Program-made: the position numbers and the translations under genes
Part shown: positions 11,722 to 23,255 of the stretch, piece by piece
Layout of the letters: every line of letters begins with the position of its first letter
How positions within the stretch are numbered: position 1 is the stretch's first letter
The notes under the pieces: model-generated
Databases searched by the model: none
Seen by the model: only the letters and a program-made list of their open reading frames with translations
Told to the model about the DNA's origin: nothing
Source of the DNA: Halichoerus grypus
Taxonomy: Eukaryota > Chordata > Mammalia > Carnivora > Phocidae
Direction: 5' to 3'
Assembly (NCBI RefSeq): GCF_964656455.1
Contig: NC_135719.1
Span: 68,808,283 to 68,872,282, forward strand
DNA: 64,000 bases

Positions 11722-11945
11722 TAGTGACAACCATTTATTGAGCATACTTATTGTGCCAGGCAGTATGATAAATAAACACTTTACATATATCATATATTAT
11801 CACTTTTAATCCTTAGATAGCCGCCATTGTTATCTCTTTTTTATGGATGAGGAAATTGAGGCCCCAAAAAGTTAAGTAATAGGCCTTAGATTACACAGCC
11901 AGGACTTGAATCTAGGTAGTCTGGTCTTAATGTTTATTTTGTGAG
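11722..11945 (-). repeat. MIR
   Basis: TTATTGAGCATACTTATTGTGCCAGG, in reverse orientation, followed by the MIR core equivalent TTTATGGATGAGGAAATTGAGG. A clear but diverged MIR. Confidence 0.85.
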
Positions 11946-12782
11946 AAGTCCCTGGAGTTAGAAGACAATAAACACAAGGCAGTATTATGTTAATTTCTCT
12001 TACAGGGCGTTCTCTTCATTAGGTGTGGTTTGGTTTGGCTTATGTTTATGGAATTCTTACACAATTTTTTTATCCATTTGCCATTTTGCCTCTTATCATT
12101 CTTATTTTCATTTTCCCTTTATTTCTCCTTTTCCTCTCATCTTTCTGTTGTATTTGTGTATGTGAATCTATATGACCTTTAAATTATAGCTTGATGTCTC
12201 ATTTTCAGCTCATCAATTAACTTCATCAACTATCTATTGATTAACTGCAAAGTTTAGATTTTTTTGATTATGGCAGAGGGTATGTGATTATGATATGGTC
12301 TTCATCTTCAAGGGATTTATAATCTAGGGGATTGTCAGTGTTATTAATTTGTTGCCTACTTCTCAATCTTTTCTATCTAGCAAATGTTTCCAGTGATTTT
12401 TTACCACATGTTTTTTGGCAAGTTGAATCTCCATTTAGTATGTTTTGTCCATATTTTCATCATCTTTGGGTCTGTTTTGACAACACCTCCATATTTAGCA
12501 TCATTGTCTGAATTTATTAGTATGCTATTTACTCCCTATTTTAGGTCATTAAGGATATCGTCAAGGAGGAATTTAATTTTTTTCTTGCAGTACCTAGTTT
12601 TCTTGCATCAAGATTGATAAACTTATGTTACTGAAAAAATGAATTCCAGTTATTTGACAGCATTGATACTGCAGCCAAATTACATTAATTTTTTTAGATA
12701 TAATCGGTGATGTGGAATCAAAAAGAACCTGTGGTTCATGTACAACTTTGAGAAACTATTGCCCCATGCCATTGAAGTCTGG
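11946..12782. other. no gene or recognised repeat
   Basis: AT-rich intron-like DNA. The ORF at 12384-12617 has no recognisable protein features. Confidence 0.45.
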
Positions 12783-13382
12783 TGTATTAGTTATGTATTG
12801 CTGCATAGCAAATTACCCAAAATTTAGTGTTTTAGAATAACAATATTTATTATCTCACAGTGTCTGTAAGTCAAGATTTTGGTTTTTGACTCAGCTAGGT
12901 ACTCTGTTTTAGGGTCAATCACAGGCTGCAGTCAAGGTAGGCTGTAGTTGTCACATGGCTCAATTGGGGAAGGATCTATTTCCAAGCTTAATCCAATGGT
13001 TGGTATGATTCAGTTCATTGTGAGTGGTTGGACCAAGGACCTCAGTTCTCTGCTAACTGTTGGTACCTATTGTAAGTGGAACCATATAATTCTGCTAGCA
13101 GGACCTGCCCTCAGTTCTTTGCCATGTGGGCCTTTCCTGGGGGTAACATGGCAGCTTGCTTCATCAGAGTAAACAAGTGGGAAGAGCCAAAGAGAGAGAA
13201 TGTCAGCAAGGTAGACGTCACAGTCTTTTATAATACATCTGGGAAATGACCTCCTATCACTTTTGCTGTATTCTATTCATTAGAGGCAAGTCACTAGATT
13301 CACCTACACACGATGGGGGGGTGGTGATCAAAAGCATCAGATGGGGCATCATTGGGAGCCATTTTAGAAGCAGTGTAGTATA
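12783..13382 (-). mobile_element. MLT1-type MaLR LTR, nearly complete
   Basis: It starts with TGTATTAGTTATGTATTGCTGC and continues through the reversed AATAAATATTGTT region. GGCTCAATTGGGGAAGGATC and GCTTGCTTCATCAGAG lie further in, matching the MLT1 order throughout. The end is about AGCAGTGTAGTATA. Confidence 0.8.
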
Positions 13383-14267
13383 CCTTGGTAGCTTATAGGA
13401 TTCTGGGCTTTTTCCCTAGGGTTCATTTCCTAATTGGAACAGGTGTATTCTTAGATTTATTTCAGTGTTCTGTGAAGGACTCCACAAAGGTACCACTTTG
13501 TTCCTGGCAGTTTAGAGTGGGACAGTGAAAATTACTTGGCTTTTGTAGTTATATCTGAGGGGTACCTAGTAGTCATTTAAAAAAATTTTTTTATTGTGGT
13601 AAAATACATATAAGATTTACCATTTTAACCATTTATAAGTGTACAATTCAGTGGCATTAAGTACAGTAACATTGTTGTGCATGCATCGCTACCTGAACTT
13701 TTTCATCTTCCCCAAATGAAATTCTGTACCCAGTAAACAATAAATCTCTGTTATCCTGTCCTTGCAGCCCCTGACAACCACCAGAGAGAAACTACTTTTC
13801 TGTCTCTATGAATTTGCCTACTCTAAGTGCCTATTAAGAGTGGAATCATATATTTGACCTTTTGTGACTGGCTTCTTTCACTTAGCATAATGTCTTCAAG
13901 GCTCATTCATGTTGTGGTGTGTTTGAGAATTTCCTTCCTTTTTGAGATTGAATAATATGCCATTGTATGTACGTACTACATTTTGTTTATCCATTCATCT
14001 GTCACTTGGGATGGACACTTGGGTGCTTCCACCTCTCGGCTATTGTGAATAATGCTGCTATGAACATTGGTATGCAAATATCTTTTTGACTCCTTACTTT
14101 GAATTCTTTTGGGCATAAAATCAGAAGTGGAATTGCTTGATTGTATTTTAATTCTACGTTTTAGTTTTGGGGGAACCTCTAATACTGTTTTCTGTAGTGG
14201 TTGCATCATTTTACATTAACATCAGCAGTGCACAAGTTCTGGTTTCTCTTCATCTTTGCCAGCAGTT

Positions 14268-14270
<3 letters not shown>

Positions 14271-14301
<31 letters not shown>
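14271..14301 (+). repeat. (TG)n microsatellite
   Basis: About 15 TG units within the L1 at 13575. Confidence 0.97.
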
Positions 14302-14303
<2 letters not shown>

Positions 14304-14454
14304 TGTTTATAGTTGTCATTCTAATGGGTATAAAGTGGTTAATGGTTTGATTTGCATTTCCCTAATAATTAATGATGTTGAGCATCTTTTCATGTGCTTA
14401 TTGACCATTTGCATATTTTCGTTGGAAAAATGTCTATTCAAGTTGTTTGCCTAC

Positions 14455-14586
14455 TTATTTATTTATTTAAGTAGGCTCCATGCTCAGCGTGGAGACCAAC
14501 ACAGGGCTTGAACTCATGACACAGATCAAGACCTGAGGTGAGGTCAAGAGTCAGAGGCTTAACTGACTGAGCCACCAGGTGTCCCT
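14455..14586 (-). mobile_element. old Can-SINE, truncated
   Basis: The antisense short form AAGTAGGCTCCATGCTCAGC ... ACTGACTGAGCCACCAGG, without the GA-rich tail part. It is the same old type as the copy at 36395. Confidence 0.85.
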
Positions 14587-14599
14587 GTTTGCCCGTTCT

Positions 14600-14780
14600 A
14601 TTTATTTATTTATTTATTTTTAAGATTTTTACCTATTTATTTGAGAGAGTGAGAGAGAGAGAGAGAGCACAAGCTGGGGTAGAGGCAGAGGGAGAGGATG
14701 TGGGGCTCTATCCCAGGACCTTGGGATCATGACCTGAGCCAAAGGCAGACGCTTAACCAACTGAGCCACCCAGGCACCCC
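14600..14780 (-). mobile_element. Can-SINE
   Basis: Antisense copy. CTGTTTGCCC(G/A)TT repeats lie at 14585-14597 and 14787-14799. An internal deletion removes the GAGCAGGGAGCC segment. Confidence 0.9.
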
Positions 14781-15341
14781 CACCTTCTGTTTGCCCATTT
14801 TAAAATCATGTTGTTTGTTATTTTGTTGTTGAGTTGTAGTTCTTTATATACTCTGGATATTAACCCCTTATCAAATAGGATTTGCAGATATTTTCTCCCA
14901 TTCTATGTTCTTTTCATTCTGTTGATAATGTCCTTTGATGCACAAAAGTTTTTTAATTTTTATAAAGTCCAATTTATCTGTTTTTTTCCTTTTGTTTTGG
15001 TGTTATATCCAAGAAATCATTGCCAAATCCAGTGTCATGAAGCTTTTCACCTCTGTAGTCTTCTAAGAGTTTTGTAGTTTAGTTCTTACATTTAGGTCTT
15101 TGATCCATTTTCAGTAAATTTTTGTATATGGTATAAATTGAGGGTCCAGGTTCATTCTTTTGCATATGAATGTCTTGCTTCCCAACACCATTTGTTATGA
15201 AGGTTGTCCTTCCCTGTGGAATGGGTTTTGGCACCCTTGTCGAAAATTATTTGACCATATATGTAAGGGTTAAGATTTTCAACTTTTAAAAATAGTGTTT
15301 TTCTTCTTATTGTAAAAATATATACTTGCTGTAGTAAATTT

Positions 15342-15540
15342 TTTTTTTTTTTAGATTTTATTTATTTATTTGAAAGAGAGAGAATGAGAGAGAGAGAGCA
15401 CATGAGAGGGGGGAGGGTCAGAGGGAGAAGCAGACTCCCTGCTGAGCAGGGAGCCCGATGTGGGACTCGATCCCGGGACTCCAGGATCATGACCTGAGCC
15501 GAAGGCAGTTGCTTAACCAACTGAGCCACCCAGGCGCCCC
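15342..15540 (-). mobile_element. Can-SINE
   Basis: Complete antisense copy with TGCTGTAGTAAATTT at 15327-15341 and 15541-15555. Confidence 0.95.
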
Positions 15541-15678
15541 TGCTGTAGTAAATTTATAGAAGAGGAATCTTCCCCAAGAAAATAATCCTATTATATAGAA
15601 ATATAATTGTTAATATGTTAATAGTTGGTAAACGTGACTCAGGTTTTTTCTATATGTAGTTAACGTGCACACTTTTTT

Positions 15679-16082
15679 TTTTTTTAAAGACTTTATTCAA
15701 GGGCGCCTGGGTGGCTCAGATGGTTGGGCATCTGCCTTCAGCTCGGGTCATGATCCCGGGGTCCTGGGATCAAGTCCGCATCGGGCTCCCTGTTCCTCGG
15801 GGAGCCTACTTCTCCCTGCTTGGCAGGGAGCCTGCTTCTCCCTCTGCCTCTGCCTCTCTCTCTGTCTCTCATGAATAAATAAAATCTTTTTTAAAAAAAA
15901 GACTTTATTCAAGAGGGAGGGAGAGAGAGAGAGCACAAGGGGAGGAGCAAAGGGAGAGGGACAAGCATACTCTGCGCTGAGCATGGAGCCCGACACAGGG
16001 CTTGATTTCAGGACCCTGAGAGCATGATCTGAGCTGAACCCAAGAGCCAGATGCTTAACTGACTGAGCCACTCAGGCACCCC
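15679..16082 (-). mobile_element. older Can-SINE, split by another SINE
   Basis: Outer TSD TGCACACTTTTTT at 15666-15678 and 16087-16099. The body is interrupted at 15701-15897. Confidence 0.92.
15701..15897 (+). mobile_element. Can-SINE nested in a SINE
   Basis: Flanked by AAAGACTTTATTCAA (15686-15700 and 15898-15912), which is part of the outer element's tail. It has a short local duplication (GGGAGCCTACTTCTCCCTG next to GGGAGCCTGCTTCTCCCTC). Confidence 0.94.
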
Positions 16083-16215
16083 AGTCTGCACACTTTTTTA
16101 AAAATACAAATGGGATCATACATATATGCTGTTTTATAATTCTTTCACTTAAAACATAAAAAACAACTTTTCATGTTTAAATGTCTTACAAGTTGCTTTT
16201 TAAATTTATTTTTTA

Positions 16216-16404
16216 CTTTTTATTTTTTTAGAGCGAGAGAGCATGCAAGCGAAGGTGGGCAGAGAGAGGGAGAGAGAGAATCTTAAGCAGGCTCCACGCC
16301 CAGCACGGAGCCCAACGTGAGGCTCTATCTGACAACCCTGAGATCATGACCTGAGCCAAAATCAAGAGTCGGATGCTTAACTGACTGAGCCACCCAGGCT
16401 CCCC
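16216..16404 (-). mobile_element. Can-SINE, old
   Basis: Antisense, diverged. TTAAATTTATTTTTTA lies at 16200-16215 and 16405-16420. Confidence 0.9.
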
Positions 16405-16666
16405 TTAAATTTATTTTTTATTTTTAATCAATTTATGCATATAAAGTTGAATGATTCTCTACACTTCATTACAGAAAAGAACAGTTTTCTGTCCTCCCCA
16501 CCCTGCCCTGTTTCCAACTCTGCAGATGTACTCAATTTGAACTTTTTCCTGATTCTTCCAGTATTTAGCTCCATATCTCCAACTAATATGCTGTATTGCT
16601 GCTGATTAATTTTTAATTTTTTAAGTCATAATTTATTGGCTTTCTACTATAGAAGATGGGGATTTA

Positions 16667-16874
16667 GGGCGCCTGGGTGGCTCAGTCGTTAAGCGTCTGC
16701 CTTCGGCTCAGGTCATGATCCCAGAGTCCTGGGATCGAGTCCCACATCGGGCTCCCTGCTCAGCGGGAAGCCTGCTTCTCCCTCTCCCGCTCCCCCTGCT
16801 TGTGTTCCTGCTCTCGCTATGTCTCTCTCTGTCAAATAAATAAACAAAATCTTTAAAAAAAAAAAAAAAAAAAA
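16667..16874 (+). mobile_element. Can-SINE
   Basis: A young copy with a 16-bp perfect repeat AGAAGATGGGGATTTA (16651-16666, 16875-16890) and an A-tail of about 20. Confidence 0.96.
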
Positions 16875-16890
16875 AGAAGATGGGGATTTA

Positions 16891-17338
16891 GTTTTTTCAC
16901 TACTTATCTTATTAGTTAGGTGCTATTTTTCCAGTAATGTTATATCTTAATTTTGGTTATGACAGTATTCAGACTTCAAGTTATCTTGACTCTGTAAATG
17001 CTTTGACATGTAGGTGAAATTTACTATCGATATAGAGATAAAGGCGGTGAGAATCTTTTCTTTCCTATATTGTTTTTAGTTTTTCCTGGAGCTAATAATT
17101 TTTTTCATTTGTTTGTGTGTTTGGTTGGTTAGTTTCCTAATCACTAATTCAATCCCAAACTTTCCACCAGTTGTACAGGTCTCCTCTTAATGTATTTCTG
17201 TTCATGTAGGTATTCTTTCAATAGCATCATCTTTGAGAAGTCTTTCCTAGAGCCACTGGTGTCCTACAGGCTAGGGACTGTGATTACTCATTTAGTATTA
17301 CCACAGTTTTTGTCAGAGTCCTCATCAAATGTTTATTG
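16891..17338. other. no gene or recognised repeat
   Basis: Intron-like sequence. The part at 17200-17345 may be a worn L2 3' end (TTATTGAAAGAATGATTG). Confidence 0.4.
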
Positions 17339-17350
17339 AAAGAATGATTG

Positions 17351-17558
17351 GGGGGCGCCTGGGTGCCTCAGTCAGTTAAGCATCTGCCTTGGGCTCAGGT
17401 CATGATCCCAGGGTCCTAGGATCAAGCCCCGTGTTGGGCTCCCTGCTCAGCGGGAGTCTGCTTCTCCCTGTCCCTCTGCCTGCTGCTCTCCCTGCTTGTG
17501 TGCACGCACACTCTCTCTCTCTGTGTCAAATAAATAAATAAAATCTTTTTTTTAAAAA
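17351..17558 (+). mobile_element. Can-SINE
   Basis: Flanked by AAAGAATGATTG (17339-17350, 17559-17570). Confidence 0.94.
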
Positions 17559-17617
17559 AAAGAATGATTGATATAAGTTCAGATTGTAGAATTAAAAAAA
17601 AGATGTTTACTCATTCA

Positions 17618-18708
17618 GGCAAGATAAGTAAAAGCAAAAACCAACGATTAGGACTGCATCAAAACAAAAATTCTCTGAATAGCAAAGGAAACAATCAACA
17701 AAACTAAAAGACAACCTACTGAATAGGAGAAAGTATTTGCAAATGATAAAATGATAAAATCTGATAAAGGATTTAGTATCCAAAATATATAAAGAACTGA
17801 TATAATACAACACCCAAAAAACAACCCAATTAAAAAATGGGCAGAAGACATGAGTAGACATTTCTCCAAAGAAAACGTACCGATGGCCAACAGACACTTG
17901 AAAAATTGCTCAACATCACTTATCATCAGGGAAATGCAAATTAAAACTACAATGAGATACCACCTTACACTTGTCAGAATGGCTAAAATCAAAAACATAA
18001 GAAACAACAAGTGTTGGTAAGGATGTGGAAAAAAAGGAACCCTGTTGCACTGTTGGTGGGAAAACAAACGGTGCAGCCACTGTGGAAGACAATATGGAGG
18101 TTCTTCAAAAAATTAAAAATAGAACTGTGATCCAGTAATTGCACAATTGGGTATTTACCCCCCAAATACAAAAATACTAGTTCAGAGAGATACATGTACC
18201 CATATAGTCATTGCAGCATTATTTATAATAGCCAAACTATGGAAACAGTCCAAGCATCCATCAATAGGTGAATGGATAAAGAAGATATGGTGTGTATATA
18301 TATATCTCCACACACACGCACATACACACACATATATATATATGCAATGGAATATTACTTGGCCTTAAAAAAAGAATGAAATCTTGCCATTTGCAATGAT
18401 GTGGATGGAGCTAGAGAGTATTATGCTAAGTGAAATAAGTCAGAGAAAGACAAATACCATATGATATCACTCATATGTGGAATTTAAGAAACAAAACAAA
18501 TGAGCAAAGGGAAAAAAAAGAGAGAGACAAACCAAGGAACAGGCTCTTAACTATAGAGAACAAACTGATGGTTATCTGAGGGGAGGTGGGTGGAGGGATA
18601 GGTGATGGGGATTAAAGAGTACACTTATCATGATGAAAACAAAACAAAACTACAAAATGGTATATTAGAAAACATCATAAAACAAATAAAAATGAAACTC
18701 TAAAAAAA
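17618..18708 (+). mobile_element. L1, 5'-truncated, complete 3' end
   Basis: The sense-strand ORF2 C-terminal region, 3'UTR (GGTGATGGGGATTAAAGAGT) and A-tail are flanked by TTTACTCATTCA at 17606-17617 and 18709-18720, which fixes both ends. ORF2 is broken. Confidence 0.92.
18295..18347 (+). repeat. TA/CA dinucleotide repeat in L1
   Basis: Mixed TA and CA units at the L1 site that normally reads TGGTGTATATATACACAATGG. Confidence 0.9.
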
Positions 18709-18789
18709 TTTACTCATTCAAATAACTTTGTGTACCATAAATCAAGATTTTTAATGGGGAAAAATACAGATCTCTGTAACATAATTTAG

Positions 18790-19205
18790 CTGTTCTCAAA
18801 CTTTTTGGTCTCAGGACCTCTTACTATTCTTAAAATTCATTGAGGACCATAAAGAGTTTTTGTTTTTTTTTTTTAGCATGGATTTATATGTAATGATACT
18901 TACTGTATTGAGATTAAAATGTATTTTAAATTTATTTATTTTAAAATAAAACTATTACATGTTAACATGTAATAGGTGTCAAATAGTTCCCAAAACAGAA
19001 AAGCAAATTGGTGAAATGAGTGGCATTGTTTTATGTTTTTTCATGTCTCTTTAATGTCTGGCATGATAGAAGACAGCTGGATTCTCATACTTCTGTGTTC
19101 ATTCTCTTGCAATATGTTGCTTTGGTTGAAGCATCTGAAGAAAATATGGCCTTATACAGAGACACAGTTGGGAAAGGGAGGAATATTTTACTAGCCTTTT
19201 TAGAT
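18790..19205 (+). repeat. ancient interspersed repeat, family not named
   Basis: TTCTCAAACTTTTTGGTCTC, TGAGGACCATAAAGAGTTTT and AGAAGACAGCTGGATTCTCA occur in the order of a common mammalian repeat I recognise but cannot name with certainty. Confidence 0.55.
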
Positions 19206-20059
19206 TGGGATTTTCTTTTTATAAATTAGAAATTTTTTTATTTAAAAAATAATACATGATAAATGACTTTTGGGTTCTACAGTTCTATGAGTTATAGTAC
19301 GTGTGTAGATTCATGTAACCCTCACCATAATCATAATAATCATAATAGTTCATAATAGTACTCATACTAGCTCCAACATGTCTTGTGAACTCCTTCATAC
19401 TATTCCTTTATAATCATACTCTCACCCCGCCTTTAACCCTTGGCAACCACTGTTCTATTCTCTGTCACTATAGTTTTGTCTTTCTGAGAATGTCATATAC
19501 GTGTAATTCTACAATATGTAATTTTTGGAGACTGGTGACTGATGTCAAACAACTCTTCAGTTATTTATTTGCAATCAGTATATCCTCTTTGGTGAAACAT
19601 CTGTCTTTTTCCTAGTCTTAAATTGGTTCTTTTGTTTTCTTACTGTTGAATTTTAAGTGTTCTCTATATGTTCAGATACAAGCCCTTGGTTGTGATTTGC
19701 AAACATTTTCTCCCATTCTGTAGTTTGTCTTTTCATTTTCTTAATAGTGTCTTTCACAGAGTAAAAGTTTTTAATTTTGGTGAAGTTCAGTTTATCAGTT
19801 TTTTCTTCTTCTGTGAATTGTGCTTTAGTATCCTGTCCTAAACTCTTTGCACAATGATTGGCTCACAAATTTATTTCTAAAACTTTTATATTTTACGTTT
19901 AGATCTATGATACATTCTGAGGTAAATTCTGTATAAGGTGTGAGGTTTAGATTGAGGTTAAGTGTTTTACATATGGATATACAATTGTTCCAACACTATT
20001 TGTTAGAAATTCTGTCTTTTCTCTGATGAATGGCTTTTGTCTTTGTCAAATATCAGCTG

Positions 20060-20299
20060 GAATAGGCAAATCCATAGACACGGTAAGGAGATTAGTGCTT
20101 GCCAGGGGCTGAGGGAAGGAGGGAATAGAGAGTGACAGCTAATAGTGGGGGTTTCTTTTGGGGCTGGTGAAAATGCTCTAAATTAGATAGTGGCGATGAT
20201 TATACAACCTTGTGAATATTCTACAGATCACTGAGTTGTATATTTTAAAATGATGGATTTTATGGTATGTGAATTATATCTAAATTTTTAAAAAGTTAA
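20060..20299 (+). mobile_element. L1M 3' end fragment, sense
   Basis: TTGCCAGGGGCTGAGGGAAG, ATTAGATAGTGGCGATGATT and AATGATGGATTTTATGGTATG are in the order of an L1M 3'UTR, opposite in direction to the surrounding L1. Confidence 0.8.
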
Positions 20300-20313
20300 A
20301 AATTTAATTGGCC

Positions 20314-20507
20314 GGGGTGCCTGCGTACCTCAACCGGTTGTCTGACTCTTGATTTCAGCTCAGGTCATGATGTCAGGGTCGTAGATCGAGCCCTACATCG
20401 GGCTCTGTGTTCAGTGGGAGTCTGCTTGGGGTTCTCTCTCTCTCTTTCCCTCTGCTCCTCCCTGTGTGTGCTCTCTTTCTCTCAAATAAATAAATAAGTC
20501 TTAAAAG
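20314..20507 (+). mobile_element. Can-SINE, older
   Basis: Flanked by AAATTTAATTG(G/A)CC at 20300-20313 and 20508-20521. Confidence 0.92.
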
Positions 20508-20852
20508 AAATTTAATTGACCATATTTGTGTGGGTTTATTTCTGGGCTCTTTATTCTATTTCATTTATCTGTATATATGTCCATTCCTTGCCAGTAACAT
20601 ACTGGCTTGATTACTGTAACCTTATATCGTTAAGTCCTAAAATCATGCAGTGTGATTCCTCTAACTTTATTATTACTTTTCAAAAATGTTTTGGGTATTT
20701 TAGTTCCTTTGCCTATCCACATAAATTTACAATCAGCTTGTCTATATAGGGCCTTTTGCTTGGATTTCAACTGAAATTTTGTTAAATCTGTTCATCAGTT
20801 CAAGGAACTTTTTTAAAGATGCCCTTTATCAGGTTAAGAAAATTACTTTCTA

Positions 20853-21063
20853 GGGGCACCTGGGTGGTTTAGTTGGTTTGAGCGTTGCACTCTTGGTTTT
20901 GGCTCAGGTCATGATCTCGGGGTTATGAGATCCAGCCCTGAGTTGGCTCCTTGTTCAGCAGGGAGTCTGCTTGAGATTTCTCCCTCTCTCCCTCTGCCTA
21001 CTCCCCCACCCCCTGCACATGCACTCTTTCTCTCTCTAAAATAAATCAATAAATCTTAAAAAA
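20853..21063 (+). mobile_element. Can-SINE, older
   Basis: Flanked by AAGAAAATTACTTTCTA and AAGAAAATTCCCTTCTA (20836-20852, 21064-21080), two mismatches in 17. Confidence 0.9.
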
Positions 21064-21587
21064 AAGAAAATTCCCTTCTATTTCTAGTTTACTGAGAATT
21101 TATGTCATGAATGACTGTTGAGTTTTGTCAAAAGCTTCTCACATCAAATGATCGATTGTGTGGTTTCTTTTTTAGACTATGAATCTGATGGATATATGAA
21201 TTGATTTTTGAATATTGAACCAGTTTTGTTCACTCAGGATAAATCACATGGGGTTAGAGTGTCTTCTTTTTATGTATTGCTGGATTTAATTTGCTAATAT
21301 TTTGTTGAGAATTTTTGTATCTGTGTTCATGAGAAAGATTGCTCTGTTATTTATTTGTATTGTCTTTGTTTTTATTTTATTGTTTTTATTTATTATTTTA
21401 TTTTATTTTTATTTTTATAAAATTTCCACACCAGACATTACATTTTTTCCCCCTAGTTTTATGACTGGTTTTGATGATGGGGTAATGCTGGCCTCATAAA
21501 TGATTTGGCAAATGTTTCCTTTCCTTCTTTTTCTGGAAGAGATTTATAGATTTGTTTTATTTTTTTTTTAAATGTTTGAATGTGGTA

Positions 21588-21742
21588 GGAGTGCCTGGGT
21601 GGCTCAATCAGTTACGTGTCGACTCTTCATTTCGACTCAGGCATGGTCTCACGGTTGTGAGATTGAGCCCTGAGTTGGGCTCCAAGCTGGGTGTGAAGCC
21701 TACTCAAGATTCTCTTTCTCCCTCTCCCTGTGCACCCCCCCC
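21588..21742 (+). mobile_element. Can-SINE without an A-tail
   Basis: The head and body are present but the copy ends in GTGCACCCCCCCC, with no AAATAAAT tail. It is still flanked by AAATGTTTGAAT(G/A)TGGTA at 21570-21587 and 21743-21760. Confidence 0.9.
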
Positions 21743-21970
21743 AAATGTTTGAATATGGTAGAATTTGTCATTGGGGGAAAAAAAATCTCTGGGCCCAGAG
21801 ATTCTTTTTTGGGACGGTTTTAAATTATGCATTCAATTTTTTTAGTAGGACTATTCAGGCTCTTCCTTTTATCTTGGGTGAATTGTTGTGTTTATGGTTT
21901 TTGATGAGTTGCTCCGTTGTTGTCTGGTTTATGTGTATAGTGTTCTTCATATGTCCTTCATTATACTTTT

Positions 21971-22057
21971 TTTTTCAATTTTATTTTGTTATGTTAATCA
22001 CCATACATTACATCATTAGTTTTTGATGTAGTATTCCATGATTCATTGTTTGCTCCA
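21971..22057 (-). mobile_element. very short young L1 3' end
   Basis: 87 bp of antisense L1 3'UTR (CAATTTTATTTTGTTATGTT) with TTCATTATACTTTT at 21957-21970 and 22058-22071: a strongly 5'-truncated insertion. Confidence 0.88.
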
Positions 22058-22151
22058 TTCATTATACTTTTAATGTTTGTGGAGTCTATAGTGATAATTC
22101 CTGTTTCATTCCTAATATTGATAATTTGTGTATTCTCTCTTGGCAGTTTTT

Positions 22152-22318
22152 CTTTTTTTTAAATATTTTTATTTATTTGTGTGAGAGAGAGAGAACACAG
22201 GCAGGGAGAGCAACAGGCACAGGGAGAGGGAGAAGCAGGCTCCCAGCCGAGCAGGGACCCTGATGCAGGGCTCGATCCCAGAACCCTGGGATCATGACCT
22301 GAGCCACCCAGGTGCCCC
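22152..22318 (-). mobile_element. Can-SINE with a head deletion
   Basis: The antisense copy reads GACCTGAGCCACCCAGG. The GAAGGCAGACGCTTAACCAA stretch that normally separates two TGAGCC motifs is gone. Confidence 0.9.
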
Positions 22319-22330
22319 TCATTCTGAATG

Positions 22331-22518
22331 TTTTTTTTTTTTAATTTTTTAAAAAAATTATTTATTGAGAGAGAGAGAACATGAGCCGGGGCAGAGGCAG
22401 AGGGAGAAGCAGGCTCTCCAGTGAGCTGGGAGCCTGATGTGGGGCTCCATCCCAGGACCCTGAGATCATGACCTGAGCCAAAGGCAGATGCTTAACGACT
22501 GAGCCACCCAGGTGCCCC
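22331..22518 (-). mobile_element. Can-SINE
   Basis: A second antisense copy 12 bp after the previous one, with a normal head. Confidence 0.92.
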
Positions 22519-22519
22519 T

Positions 22520-23255
22520 ATAGTTAAGTCTTTTATGGTTTGCCTCCCTCTGGTTTTATCTAATTTTTCCTTCTCTTCCCCTATGTTCATCTCTTTGTCT
22601 CCTAAATTTCACATGAGTGAAATCATATGGTATTGTCTTTCTCTGACTGACTTATTTTGCTTAGCATAATACAGTCTGGTTCTATCCATGTTGTTACAAA
22701 TGGCATGATTTCATTCTTCTTGATGGCTGAGTAATATTCCATTGTGTATATATACCACATCTTCTTTATCCATTCATCAGTCGATGGACATTTGGGCTCT
22801 TTCCATACTTGGGCTATTGTTGATAGTGCTGCTATAAATATTGGGGTGCGGGCGCCTGGGTGGCTCAGTCGTTAAGCGTCTGCCTTCGGCTCAGATCATG
22901 ATCCCAGGGTCCCGGGATTGAGTCCCACATCGGGCACCCTGCTCAGCAGGAAGCCTGCTTCTCCCTCTCCCACTCCCCCTGCTTGTGTTCCTGCTCTCAC
23001 TGTCTCTCTCTCTGTCAAATAAATAAATAAAATCTTTAATAAATAAATAAATAAATAAATAATTGGGTGCATGTGCCCCTTCAAATCAGTACTTTTGTAT
23101 CCTTTAGATAAATACCTCTAGTGCAATTGCTGGGTCATAGGGCAGTTCTATTTTTAACTTTCTGAGGACCCTCCATACTGTTCTCCAGAGTGGCTGCACC
23201 AGTTTGCATTCCCACCAACAGTGTAAGAGGGTTCCCCTTTCTCCACCTCCTCGTG
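22520..23255 (-). mobile_element. L1 ORF2-end/3'UTR fragment, split by a SINE
   Basis: TTCACATGAGTGAAATCATATGG through GGGTTCCCCTTTCTCCAC, antisense. It keeps the unexpanded TTCCATTGTGTATATATACC site. Confidence 0.88.
22850..23057 (+). mobile_element. Can-SINE in L1
   Basis: A complete young copy. The A-rich tail has grown into (AAAT)n, and the L1 sequence TTGGGGTGC resumes as TTGGGTGC. Confidence 0.93.

Larger units (their letters stand above)
13575..15300 (-). mobile_element. old L1 (L1M type) with two SINEs and a TG repeat inside
   Basis: Antisense 3'UTR (ATTGTGGTAAAATACATATAA, CAATTCAGTGGCATTAAGTAC) followed by the ORF2 end (ATGGACACTTGGGTGCTTCC) and, after the SINEs, the RNase-distal part (TTGTTGAGTTGTAGTTCTTT). 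Confidence 0.87.
19240..22150 (-). mobile_element. old L1 (L1M type), split by at least five insertions
   Basis: Pieces at 19240-20055, 20522-20835, 21081-21569, 21761-21956 and 22072-22150 run colinearly through the antisense L1 3'UTR, ORF2 C-terminal region and RT domain. Insertions are an L1 3' end (20060), SINEs (20314, 20853, 21588) and an L1 stub (21971). Reading frames are lost. Confidence 0.8.

Noticed and set aside
14271..14301. CRISPR-like or protein-coding repeats (Cys-Val runs)
   Set aside because: These are TG microsatellites in mammalian L1 sequence. There are no spacers.
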